Source of the DNA: Syntrophales bacterium
GTDB taxonomy: Bacteria; Desulfobacterota; Syntrophia; Syntrophales; UBA2210
DNA: 6,133 nt
Direction of reading: 5' to 3'
Assembly: GCA_028715865.1 (NCBI GenBank)
Contig: JAQUQY010000092.1
Span: 1-6,133 of the forward strand
Shown here: in pieces, positions 1 through 6,133 of the stretch
How positions within the stretch are numbered: the first letter of the stretch is position 1
How the letters are laid out: each line of letters starts with the position of its first letter
Program-made: the position numbers and the translations under genes
Notes under the pieces: model-generated
Database searches by the model: none
Told to the model about the DNA's origin: nothing
What the model saw: the letters and a program-made list of their open reading frames with translations, nothing else

Positions 1-2
1 AC

Positions 3-509
3 TATCTGTTTGCTCATCTGATGCGCAATCTTGAATCTGCCTGCATCAAAGCACGACGTTACCGCCTCTCTGCACGGCGATTAGTAGCTTTTTTAAGGAA
101 ACAGGATTTTGATTATGTGGGCCGTGATATCCGCTTAAACCGTCCATCCATTTACCCTATGGAGTTGTCAGAAGAACTTCGCCGCCTGTTTGTCGATATG
201 TACCGTCCAAAAGATCTTTATAGAGCAACCGGGATTGCTCTTATGGAGCTCACACCCAACACCAACATTCAGCTTAGCCTTTTTGAGGATGGTTTAAGGG
301 CGGAACGTATTCAGGATATTTACAAGGTCATGGATGAGGTCAGTGCCAAATACGGTAAGCACAGTGTCCATCTGGGGGCATCTCACTTCATTGAAGTATT
401 GGGTGATGGCAAAAGGGGGGAACCTACCTCAAGAGATACAGCCTCCCTGTTCGGCGAAACAAAGCGCAGGCACCTACCCATTCCTATACTGCACTTGAAG
501 GTTCGATAG
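3..509 (+). CDS. Y-family DNA polymerase (DinB/Pol IV-like), C-terminal fragment
   Basis: This is the last 168 codons of a translesion DNA polymerase. The frame is open to the left edge (it reads YLFAHLM before the first Met at 21), so the gene starts outside the window and the Met at 21 is not its start. What is visible corresponds to the little-finger DNA-binding domain: an N-terminal helix with ESACIKARRYRLSARR, the strand segment LVAFLRKQDF, then a second helix-strand unit around LRRLFVDMY and YRATGIALMEL. A C-terminal tail follows, with LSLFEDG, a helix (RIQDIYKVMDEVSAKYG) and a basic end (LPIPILHLKVR). The catalytic palm with its acidic residues is not in the window. The family copies damaged DNA with low fidelity, usually under SOS control, but any LexA site would lie upstream and cannot be seen. 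DinB is favoured over UmuC from the tail style; the exact subfamily is unsure. No clear terminator follows the stop. Confidence 0.85.
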   Translation, partial: YLFAHLMRNLESACIKARRYRLSARRLVAFLRKQDFDYVGRDIRLNRPSIYPMELSEELRRLFVDMYRPKDLYRATGIALMELTPNTNIQLSLFEDGLRAERIQDIYKVMDEVSAKYGKHSVHLGASHFIEVLGDGKRGEPTSRDTASLFGETKRRHLPIPILHLKVR

Positions 510-627
510 AGACAATCGCTTGGTTGGTAATTCAGAGTATCGAAGGCTGTCGAACGCTCGAGGACAGAAAGGCTTCTTGATATGATTGACTTTTTGCGAG
601 TTCAATTTTCCTGAAAATAACAAAATG

Positions 628-1110
628 TAGAGACTTGTAGAGACTATTAAAAAGGGGTTTCATGATAAAGCCCTGGTAAATGGAAACCTTGGTACGGTTT
701 CTCCCCGTGCGGTCACGAATTAGTTCGAAAGCGTGCGTGCTTTTGGTTGGTGGCGTTTTTTGATTACATGAAGTCTTCAATAAGAAAGGCCATGATCGTG
801 CCTTTCCGACCGTCCTGATGGCCGCAGACCTTGGCTCCACCTCTCTACACGTCTAATAAAAATGCTTAACAATAACATAATAAACCAACGGGACAAGGTG
901 ACCAACCTGCCGGTGAGTCCCTGTGTCTGCGTCCTGCTGAAGAGCACCGACTCCAATCGCTCACGCGACACACTATCGGAAGGAATATCCAGAAGAGCAA
1001 GCTCAATGTACCCTCGACCGATGTCATAAGAATATTGAAGTCGTGGGCAATCCCTCCAGCCAGAATGCCCGATGTTCGTAGGTATGTATTTGAGACTCAG
1101 CCTGCAGCAC
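628..1110 (-). pseudogene. Decayed hybrid histidine kinase (H-box and receiver remnants)
   Basis: Read on the - strand, this stretch holds kinase pieces in the right order but in broken frames. From 1069 the frame reads GILAGGIAHDFN then ILMTS, the phospho-acceptor H-box, with the His codon at 1043-1045 and one Asn of the usual HDFNNIL missing. About 35 bases later the homology moves to another frame (from 1010): YIELALLDIPSDS, then SRERLESVL and GLTGRLVTLSR, the second dimerisation helix, ending near 885. A weaker piece at about 778-836 (GRKGTIMAFLI) resembles the end of an ATPase domain (PGKGTTFxVYLP). At 628-760, THAFELIRDRTGR and then GFIMKPLFNSL match the alpha-1/beta-3 approach and the conserved Lys-Pro end of a receiver domain, with the phospho-Asp segment deleted between them. 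Short ORFs here (532-840 and 777-971) are parts of this fossil, not genes. The H-box section is convincing, the receiver piece likely, the ATPase scrap tentative. Nearly the whole ATP-binding domain is gone, so it cannot be active. Confidence 0.78.
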
Positions 1111-1116
1111 AGAGAT

Positions 1117-1171
1117 TGGGAATGTTAAAACAATAGAACCGGTGGTTACGAATTACGGTTTGAAATGGTGC
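1117..1171 (-). repeat. Inverted repeat copy A, upstream of the dead kinase
   Basis: The reverse strand of this segment aligns without gaps to the + strand at 2919-2973. By eye, 44 of 55 positions are identical, and 8 of the 11 differences are transitions. The best-kept block is GGTTCTATTnTTTTnACATT. The segment starts 22 bases past the tspO stop and ends just before the first recognisable kinase remnant. Compared with copy B it has TTAACA where B has a consensus TTGACA -35 box, and no -10-like hexamer follows at the right distance, so a promoter once here would now be weak or dead. Confidence 0.75.
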
Positions 1172-1193
1172 ATTCCCGAGGCCCGGTGCCTGA

Positions 1194-1691
1194 TCAACCC
1201 AGAATCTGCGGGTTGAGCTGCCAGAGAGTGTAATTCAGGATTGCCGCGAAGCTCACCCACGCGAGGTAGGGAATGAGCAGCATGCTCGCCGGCAGGCTCA
1301 CGCGCCGAAAGCTTGCCATGGTCGCCACTATCAGCACCCAGAGGACCAGCACTTCGGCAAAGGCGGCCACGCCGAGGTGCCACCGGAAAAACAGCCACGT
1401 CCACAGGGCATTTGCCGCCAGCTGCAGGAGATACAGGGTAAGCGCCGTCGACGCCGCGAAAAACCCTCCCCTGCGCCAGACCAGCCAGGCCGAACACCCC
1501 ATGAGCAAGTACAGTGCTGTCCAGACCGGCCCGAATACGTAAGGCGGCGGAGCCCACCCCGGCCTGACAAGCTCCATGTAGAAGGGCCCAGAGCTCACCG
1601 ACGCCGCGCTTCCGATGGCGGCTGCGGCGAAGGTGACCGCGAGCCACGCTACGAGCCCGAAAATCTCTTTCTGCCGTGAAAACCGGTTCAT
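1194..1691 (-). CDS. tspO: TspO/MBR family tryptophan-rich membrane protein
   Basis: This is a 165-residue member of the TspO/peripheral benzodiazepine receptor family, small membrane proteins that bind porphyrins and related hydrophobic ligands and are linked to tetrapyrrole, stress and redox responses in bacteria. Five hydrophobic segments are visible at about residues 10-32, 55-72, 78-101, 107-127 and 134-156, the family's five-helix fold. Signature residues are present: RPGWAPPPYVFGPVW (43-57) with LY following, NALWTWLFF (94-102), and PYLAWVSFAAILNYTLWQLNP near the end, split as PYLAW (141-145) and the N153/W157 region. Length is normal for the family. The ATG at 1691 is chosen because AAAGGG lies 9 bases upstream; a GTG at 1709 in the same frame would add six residues but overlaps that site. 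It lies 121 bases downstream of the beta-barrel gene on the same strand and may be cotranscribed with it. No terminator was recognised after it. Family assignment is firm; the ligand and role here are not known. Confidence 0.95.
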   Translation of the reverse strand: MNRFSRQKEIFGLVAWLAVTFAAAAIGSAASVSSGPFYMELVRPGWAPPPYVFGPVWTALYLLMGCSAWLVWRRGGFFAASTALTLYLLQLAANALWTWLFFRWHLGVAAFAEVLVLWVLIVATMASFRRVSLPASMLLIPYLAWVSFAAILNYTLWQLNPQILG

Positions 1692-1700
1692 AAAGAATAA

Positions 1701-1706
1701 CCCTTT
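1701..1706 (-). promoter_or_regulatory. Ribosome binding site of tspO
   Basis: AAAGGG lies 9 bases before the ATG at 1691. It decides between that ATG and the in-frame GTG at 1709, which would place this sequence inside the coding region. Confidence 0.6.
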
Positions 1707-1812
1707 CACAGGTCGAGATCTTTACACAACAGCCTGTTTCGTCATTTACCCCTTCGGCAGAACGACCAACTCGCTGGTTTTACGTGGTTCTGCAAAAGTC
1801 ACAGGTCATCCG

Positions 1813-2724
1813 TCAGAACCGCGCCGAAAGCGCGACTGAGAGGAAGGCCGCCCGTGAATGACCGCTGTCGGCGATCCGCCTGCCGTGAACATCGTCAACG
1901 CGGAGATTCCCCGAGAACAGTAAGCCGCCGTAGACATCAAGGCCGATCCTGTCCGTCAGGGAGCGGGAAGCCCGCACCCACACCGGGATCCCCCTGGAGC
2001 GCGCCACGCCGCCGGAAGAAAATCCATGCCGGTCAAGCCTGAACCTGTTGGAGCGCCAGGCGACCCCCACCCCCAGAGCCCAGTCGTCTTCGACCCGGCA
2101 GGACAGCTCCATTCCCGCCGGACCCGCCGGGCTTGTTCCTGGGGAGTTGGCCAGTCTCAGCCGGTCGGTAATGTCCCACCGAACAATCACGACGGGAAGC
2201 ACCGATCGCCTGTCGATATCGTCACTGTAGGCGATCCCAGCTCCCAGGACCAGGCCGGGATGAAAAGCCCGGGACACGGAGAGGAAGCCGCCCCAGGCAA
2301 GAGCATCTTCCGTAGAAGCGCCTGATTCGCCGGAAAAGCGAATGGACGGTGACAGCCGGACCTGCCAGTCGTCATCAAGGGTCCGGACATACACTGCCGA
2401 TCCCTGGATGTGGTGAATTTCCGACCAGGGTTCCACCCCGCCGGTAAAGACGGGGTTCCTGAACCGGTAGTCCTGGTAGGCATAGGTAAGGCCTAAACCG
2501 ACATCGACATTCCCGCTCACAGGATGGGTGACCGACGAATGAAGAAGAACGCCGGACATCGTAAATGATCCGCCCTGGTCAAGGTCAGTCCGGAACTGAT
2601 GAACGGGAGCCACGGCGGCTGAATACCCTGTCCGCCCCCCTTCACGGGCGTGCCCGGTTCCTGCCGCGAACAGCATCGCCGCGAGCGGGACACAGCACAG
2701 AATCGATAGAACGAGTTTTTTCAT
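1813..2724 (-). CDS. Outer-membrane beta-barrel protein, possibly DUF6268-like
   Basis: This is a 303-residue exported protein of unknown function. The N-terminus is a classic Sec signal peptide: KK, a hydrophobic core (LVLSILCCVPLAAMLFAA), then GTGHA with predicted signal-peptidase I cleavage after Ala26. The two Cys in the core do not form a good lipobox. The mature part has many short amphipathic strands with alternating hydrophobic residues and turns rich in Gly, Asp and Asn (VDVGLGLTYAYQDYRF, GLVLGAGIAYSDD, DWALGVGVAWRSNRF, IGLDVYGGLLFSG). It ends in SVALSARF, whose terminal Phe fits the signal read by the BAM assembly machinery. The pattern resembles the DUF6268 barrel family; that label is from memory of the family and not certain. 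The ATG at 2724 is preferred, with GGGGGTG 9 bases upstream; a GTG at 2736 would add four residues. It is first in a probable two-gene unit with tspO and is transcribed divergently from the sensor kinase. Its GC-rich third positions differ from the AT-richer polymerase fragment. Confidence 0.85.
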   Translation of the reverse strand: MKKLVLSILCCVPLAAMLFAAGTGHAREGGRTGYSAAVAPVHQFRTDLDQGGSFTMSGVLLHSSVTHPVSGNVDVGLGLTYAYQDYRFRNPVFTGGVEPWSEIHHIQGSAVYVRTLDDDWQVRLSPSIRFSGESGASTEDALAWGGFLSVSRAFHPGLVLGAGIAYSDDIDRRSVLPVVIVRWDITDRLRLANSPGTSPAGPAGMELSCRVEDDWALGVGVAWRSNRFRLDRHGFSSGGVARSRGIPVWVRASRSLTDRIGLDVYGGLLFSGNLRVDDVHGRRIADSGHSRAAFLSVALSARF

Positions 2725-2733
2725 GCCTTTCTT

Positions 2734-2740
2734 CACCCCC
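2734..2740 (-). promoter_or_regulatory. Ribosome binding site of the beta-barrel gene
   Basis: GGGGGTG sits 9 bases before the ATG at 2724. Its last three bases are also the alternative GTG start at 2736, so good spacing favours the ATG. Confidence 0.5.
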
Positions 2741-2777
2741 GCTGTTACCTTTACGCACCCCGTAGGGACACATCCAT

Positions 2778-2805
2778 GCTATATGGGGTTTACAATATCT
2801 GCAAA
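2778..2805 (-). promoter_or_regulatory. Candidate promoter of the beta-barrel/tspO unit
   Basis: On the - strand, TTTGCA and TATAGC are separated by 16 bases, about 54 bases ahead of the barrel's ATG. Both hexamers are imperfect matches to sigma-70 boxes, so this is only the best candidate in the AT-rich part of the divergent region. Confidence 0.3.
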
Positions 2806-2905
2806 CAAAAAAATTCACTGCAAAGGTGGAGTCAGTGTTTCCGGGAAAATGAGCGCCACGTCCGGATAAAAACACATATATCTTCCTGAAAGCAACAATC
2901 GCCAC

Positions 2906-2947
2906 CGGTCACAAGCGCGCACCCTTTCAAACAATAATTTGTGACCG
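2906..2947. promoter_or_regulatory. Spaced palindrome, possible operator for the sensor kinase
   Basis: CGGTCACAA (2906-2914) and TTGTGACCG (2939-2947) are perfect 9-base inverted arms separated by 24 bases. The right arm ends 14 bases before the TTGACA box of the sensor-kinase promoter, where activators commonly bind. The arms are not preserved in repeat copy A. It could bind a dimeric or paired regulator; the orientation (TCACA outward, TGTGA inward) is opposite to a CRP/FNR site. The regulator is unknown. Confidence 0.4.
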
Positions 2948-2973
2948 TTGGTTCTATTATTTTGACATTACCA
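2919..2973 (+). repeat. Inverted repeat copy B, promoter region of the intact sensor kinase
   Basis: This segment matches the reverse complement of 1117-1171 at 44 of 55 positions without gaps. It contains the consensus -35 box TTGACA (2962-2967) and the right arm of the spaced palindrome. It lies 90 bases before the sensor-kinase ATG and points toward that gene, just as copy A points toward the dead kinase. This parallel makes a duplicated promoter region more likely than transposon ends. Confidence 0.75.
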
Positions 2974-2990
2974 TGAGATTTGTGTACGTT
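2962..2990 (+). promoter_or_regulatory. Probable sigma-70 promoter of the sensor kinase
   Basis: A perfect TTGACA is followed after 17 bases by TACGTT. The -10 box keeps the most important T, A and final T but is otherwise weak, which would suit an activated promoter. Transcription would start about 65 bases before the ATG at 3064. Confidence 0.5.
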
Positions 2991-3054
2991 ACGAAATGTT
3001 CACACCGCACATTATCGTCCATATTATTTCAATTCCAGTATTGTTCGACAAGAC

Positions 3055-3060
3055 GGGGGG
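3055..3060 (+). promoter_or_regulatory. G-rich ribosome binding site of the sensor kinase
   Basis: Six Gs lie three bases before the ATG at 3064. Spacing is short, but no other start with a better site exists: the frame is open back to a stop at 2974 and contains only a TTG at 2980 in that stretch. Confidence 0.45.
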
Positions 3061-3063
3061 AAT

Positions 3064-6000
3064 ATGGCCGACCAGTCAAAGTCCAATCAAGAACTTTTAG
3101 AAGAAACCGCCAGACTGAAGGAACGAATCAGGGAACTTGAAGAAACGGAAAAAGAGCTGAATCTTGCCCGGGAAACAGTTCTGGAGGGCAAGGCTCAATA
3201 CAGGTTTCTTGCCGATAACATGGCGGATATTTTGTGGATTCAGGACTTGAATCTACGCACCGTCTACATTAGTCCTTCAATCGAGAAAATGCTTGGATTC
3301 ACCCCTGAAGAGCGAGTTCTTCAGGATGTCAGCGAACAGATGACGCCTGCGTCACTGTCATATGTGCATGATGTCTTGGCAAGAGAGCTTGCTCTCGAAC
3401 AGCAGGGCGACGCGGACCCGGACAGAACCATTGCTGTCGAAGTGGAATATTATCACAAGGACGGCTCAACACGCTGGGGGGAAACCATTATCAGTGGAAT
3501 CCGCAGTGATCGAGGAGTATTGACGGGGATTTTCGGAGTTACCAGAGACATCACCAAGCGAAAGCGGGTGGAAGAGGAGTCGCGCAAAAAAGACAGGACA
3601 ATCAACGCATTTTTCGATGCCGTCCAGGAAAGCATGGTGATGATAAGCCCGGAAGGTATCGTGCTATTGTCAAATACGCTGGCCGCCCAGAGATTAGAGA
3701 GAACGCTTCAGGAATTTGAAGGAACCTGTCTCTATGACCATTTCCCGCCGGAAGTAGCCTCACTCAGAAAGTCGAAATACGAAAAAGTGATTGCCACAGG
3801 TGAACCCGTTACGTTTAAAGATGCCAGAGCGGGAAGAATGTTCGAGCAACGGTGCTACCCGGTTTTCAATGATGAGAAACAGGTGACCGGTGTAACTATC
3901 TTTGCCCGCGATGTGACCGAGCTGCATCAGGCATACGAGTCACTCCGGACCACCAAGGAAAAGTATCGCGCTCTCTTTAATGAGTCACACGATGCGATCC
4001 TCTCGACCGTGCCTGACGGCAGCATCCTGGATGCCAACCCGGCGGCCTGCGAGATGTTTGGCAGGTCGGCTGACGAGATCAGGGCTGTTGGCCGCAACGG
4101 ATTGATGGATCTTTCTGATCCCCGTCTTGCGGCACGACTGGAGGAACGGGCCAGAACGGGCAGGATGGTGAATGTGGAGCTGACAATGGTTCGCGCCACC
4201 GGCGAGAGATTTCCCGCTGAGGTTACCTCAAAAATATTCACCGACAAGCATGGCCGGCAGAGGACCTGCATGATTGTGCGGGATATTTCAGAGCGCAAGC
4301 AACTTGAGGAGGTTCTCGGGGAGCGAAACACCCGGTTTGAAAAGCTTACTGCCAATGCTCCTGGTATGATCTATCAGTTCATGCGAAAACCTGACAGGAC
4401 CTTCTGCCTTCCCTTTACTACGCAAGCCATCAGGGATATTTTCGGTTGCTCACCTGATGAGGTACGCGAGGAGTTCACTCCCATAACCAGTGTGGTCGTG
4501 CCCGAGGATCTGGAGAAATTGATCAGTTCAATTGAATCTTCCGCCAGGGAGATGACCGTCTGGGAATGTGAATTTCGCGTTCATGTTCCCGGTAAACCGG
4601 TAACATGGGTCTTGGGCAAATCCACGCCCGAAAAACTGCCCGACGGCAGCATCCTCTGGCACGGATTCGCCACGGACATAACGGAGAACAAGAAATCCCA
4701 AGAGGACTTGCGTATTGCCGGCAGGAGACTTGAGGCGCTCTGGAACATCACCTTGCTGTCGGCGGACGATATAAAGGGCGTTGCCGAACAGGCTCTTTCT
4801 TCAATATTAGATTTAACTGAGAGCTCCCTGGGATTTTTCGGCCACATGAACACAGATGAGTCGGTCATGACCATTCATACCTGGTCCGGTGAAGCCGTGG
4901 AAGGATGTCACATGACAGACAAGCCCGAAGATTTTCCCATCGCTGAGGCCGGTCTCTGGGCCGAGGCGATCCGCAACCGTGAGCCCTTGGTATTTAATGA
5001 CTTCAGCACTCCGCACCCCGCACGAAAAGGCCTGCCGGAAGGCCATGTTGACTTGAAAAATCTGATGGTCGTGCCCCTGTTCTCTGGCGGGAAGATCACC
5101 GCCGTCGCGGCTGTGGCCAACAAACCCTTTGATTATGATGACCAGGACCTTAACGTTGTTACATCCTTGCTGAGAAGCATCGAATCCATCATCGAAAACA
5201 AGGAGGCCCAGGAGGCCCTGAGAAGAAGCGAGTACAATTTCCGGCGGTCACTGGAAGACTCGCCCTTTGGGATACGTATTGTTTCAGAAACAGGAGAAAC
5301 GCTTTTTGTGAATCTTGCCTTCCTGGACATGTTTGAATATGACAGCATCAGTGAATGGGAGACGTCCCCGAGTCGTCGCTACACGACAAGGAGTCGCAAA
5401 GAACATCAGCTCAGGCGAGAAAAGCGACGCTCAGGCGAGGCTGGTCTGGAGGAATATGAGATTGAAATTGTTGGGAATAAAGGGGACATCCGTCACATAC
5501 ATGCATGGCGAAGGCCCGTTGTCTGGAATGGCGAGAACCATCACCAAGTCCTGTACATTGATGTTACCCAGCGCAAGTGCCTGGAGGATGAGAGGGCAGC
5601 GCATATTGAAGAATTAAGGGAATATCGTGGCAGATTGCAAGGGATTCTTGACAACAGCCCCCTGCTTATCTCGGAGTTCACCATGGAGGGGCGCTATACA
5701 TTGGTGAACCGCGCCATCAGCGACTTCCTTGGAATGGAGGCCTCTGATCTCATTGGCAGATCCTTTCAGGAACTTCTGCCTCCTGAAACGGCGAAAAACT
5801 TCATGGAACGAATTTCACGGCTATGCGAACTCCGGTCGTGCCTGACCGTTGAAGACACCATGAAGATTAAAGGCAAAGAGAGGGTGCTCAGCACCGTTCT
5901 GTTCCCCCTCCTTGACGAAGAGGGAAACATTAATGCTATTGCGAGCATAGCCCAGGACATAACGGACAGAAAGCGGATTGAACTGGAGCGTGAGGCTGCC

Positions 6001-6133
6001 ATCTCTGAATTACAACGCTCACAGGCCACCCTGTCAGGCATCATCGAGTTTCTTCCCGACGCCACCCTGGTCATCGACAGGGAGGGAAGGGTCGTCGCCT
6101 GGAACAAAGCCATAGAGAAGATGACCGGAGTAA
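3064..6133 (+). CDS. Multi-PAS/GAF sensor protein, likely histidine kinase N-terminal part
   Basis: An uninterrupted frame of 1023 codons starts at the ATG at 3064 and runs off the right edge. Residues 1-40 are charged and coiled-coil-like (ELLEETARLKERIRELEE). PAS domains follow at about 46-167, 180-287, 301-412 and 423-543, most closed by a D-[IV]-[ST]-E/K-x-K type PAC ending (TRDITKRKR, ARDVTELHQ, VRDISERKQ, TDITENKK). A GAF domain spans about 553-712, with NLMVVPLFSGGKITAVAAVANK and YDDQDLNVV. Two more PAS domains cover about 724-838 (ending YIDVTQRK) and 857-971 (ending AQDITDRKR), and a seventh begins near 988 (FLPDATLVIDREGRVVAWN). No signal peptide or membrane span is seen, so it should be cytoplasmic. 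The kinase core is not in the window; HisKA/HATPase is the usual ending for this layout, but a diguanylate cyclase is possible. No ligand-binding residue can be named safely. It is divergent from the barrel/tspO pair, and its upstream repeat also precedes the dead kinase at 628-1110. Confidence 0.93.
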   Translation, partial: MADQSKSNQELLEETARLKERIRELEETEKELNLARETVLEGKAQYRFLADNMADILWIQDLNLRTVYISPSIEKMLGFTPEERVLQDVSEQMTPASLSYVHDVLARELALEQQGDADPDRTIAVEVEYYHKDGSTRWGETIISGIRSDRGVLTGIFGVTRDITKRKRVEEESRKKDRTINAFFDAVQESMVMISPEGIVLLSNTLAAQRLERTLQEFEGTCLYDHFPPEVASLRKSKYEKVIATGEPVTFKDARAGRMFEQRCYPVFNDEKQVTGVTIFARDVTELHQAYESLRTTKEKYRALFNESHDAILSTVPDGSILDANPAACEMFGRSADEIRAVGRNGLMDLSDPRLAARLEERARTGRMVNVELTMVRATGERFPAEVTSKIFTDKHGRQRTCMIVRDISERKQLEEVLGERNTRFEKLTANAPGMIYQFMRKPDRTFCLPFTTQAIRDIFGCSPDEVREEFTPITSVVVPEDLEKLISSIESSAREMTVWECEFRVHVPGKPVTWVLGKSTPEKLPDGSILWHGFATDITENKKSQEDLRIAGRRLEALWNITLLSADDIKGVAEQALSSILDLTESSLGFFGHMNTDESVMTIHTWSGEAVEGCHMTDKPEDFPIAEAGLWAEAIRNREPLVFNDFSTPHPARKGLPEGHVDLKNLMVVPLFSGGKITAVAAVANKPFDYDDQDLNVVTSLLRSIESIIENKEAQEALRRSEYNFRRSLEDSPFGIRIVSETGETLFVNLAFLDMFEYDSISEWETSPSRRYTTRSRKEHQLRREKRRSGEAGLEEYEIEIVGNKGDIRHIHAWRRPVVWNGENHHQVLYIDVTQRKCLEDERAAHIEELREYRGRLQGILDNSPLLISEFTMEGRYTLVNRAISDFLGMEASDLIGRSFQELLPPETAKNFMERISRLCELRSCLTVEDTMKIKGKERVLSTVLFPLLDEEGNINAIASIAQDITDRKRIELEREAAISELQRSQATLSGIIEFLPDATLVIDREGRVVAWNKAIEKMTGV

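Noticed and set aside
547..567. CTGTC and GACAG arms as a terminator after the polymerase
   Set aside because: The stem is only 5 bases with an 11-base loop and no T-run directly after it.
532..840. A 102-codon open frame on the - strand as a gene
   Set aside because: Its only recognisable parts are receiver fragments with the phospho-Asp segment missing; it is better explained as part of the kinase fossil.
1153..1647. A 164-codon - strand frame overlapping tspO
   Set aside because: It lies in another frame of tspO, is Ala/Gly/Arg/His-rich like an out-of-frame reading of GC-rich DNA, and tspO is unmistakable.
2816..2837. CACTG and CAGTG arms as an operator
   Set aside because: Only 5-base arms around 12 bases; expected by chance in a region of this size.
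2642..2905. An 87-codon - strand frame upstream of and overlapping the barrel gene
   Set aside because: It crosses the divergent control region and the signal-peptide codons in another frame, with no recognisable domain.
1117..2973. Insertion sequence or invertible segment between the inverted repeats
   Set aside because: No transposase or recombinase lies inside, no target-site duplication is visible at the outer edges, and the repeats differ too much for a currently active inversion. Kept only as a weak alternative to a duplicated promoter.
3927..4355. A 142-codon antisense frame, and similar ones at 4581-4874, 4813-5046, 5133-5348 and 5766-6113
   Set aside because: All lie opposite clear PAS or GAF coding sequence and are Ser/Arg-rich, typical of antisense shadows.
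5336..5460. A frameshift in the fifth PAS of the sensor kinase (a basic, Ser/Arg-rich stretch after MFEYDS)
   Set aside because: Reading on in the same frame gives a normal PAS continuation (REKRRSGE, EYEIEIVGNKGDIRHI), so the frame is intact.

Overview
The window looks like chromosomal DNA from a Gram-negative bacterium of the Desulfobacterota (former Deltaproteobacteria) type. The evidence is an outer-membrane beta-barrel with a cleavable signal peptide and a terminal Phe, a long soluble multi-PAS/GAF sensor kinase, and kinase remnants with the AGGIAHDFN H-box common in that group. The taxonomic placement is inferred from protein style only.

Layout from left to right: (1) The 3' end of a Y-family DNA polymerase gene (DinB/Pol IV-like) on the + strand, entering from outside the window and ending at 509. 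(2) A stretch with no intact gene (510-1193). Much of it is a decayed hybrid histidine kinase on the - strand: an H-box/dimerisation segment, a possible scrap of ATPase tail, and a receiver-domain end lie in the correct order but in different frames with large deletions. (3) Two genes on the - strand: an outer-membrane beta-barrel protein (1813-2724, transcribed first), then a TspO/MBR-family membrane protein (1194-1691). (4) A divergent control region (2725-3063). (5) A very long + strand open frame from 3064 through the right edge (1023 codons seen, no stop), encoding a soluble sensor protein with six PAS domains, one GAF domain and the start of a seventh PAS. The kinase core presumably lies beyond the window.

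The least expected structure is a pair of inverted, ungapped 55-bp repeats (44 of 55 identical by eye) at 1117-1171 and 2919-2973. They bracket the tspO/barrel pair. One copy carries the likely promoter of the intact sensor kinase, and the other sits directly upstream of the dead kinase. The simplest reading is that the locus once had two related kinases facing away from each other around the tspO/barrel pair, each with the same promoter region, and that the left copy has collapsed to fragments. The relationship of the two kinases cannot be tested here because the intact gene's C-terminal half lies outside the window.

The functional link between the sensor kinase and the tspO/barrel genes is only positional. 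No transposase, integrase, CRISPR array, tRNA or rRNA was seen.
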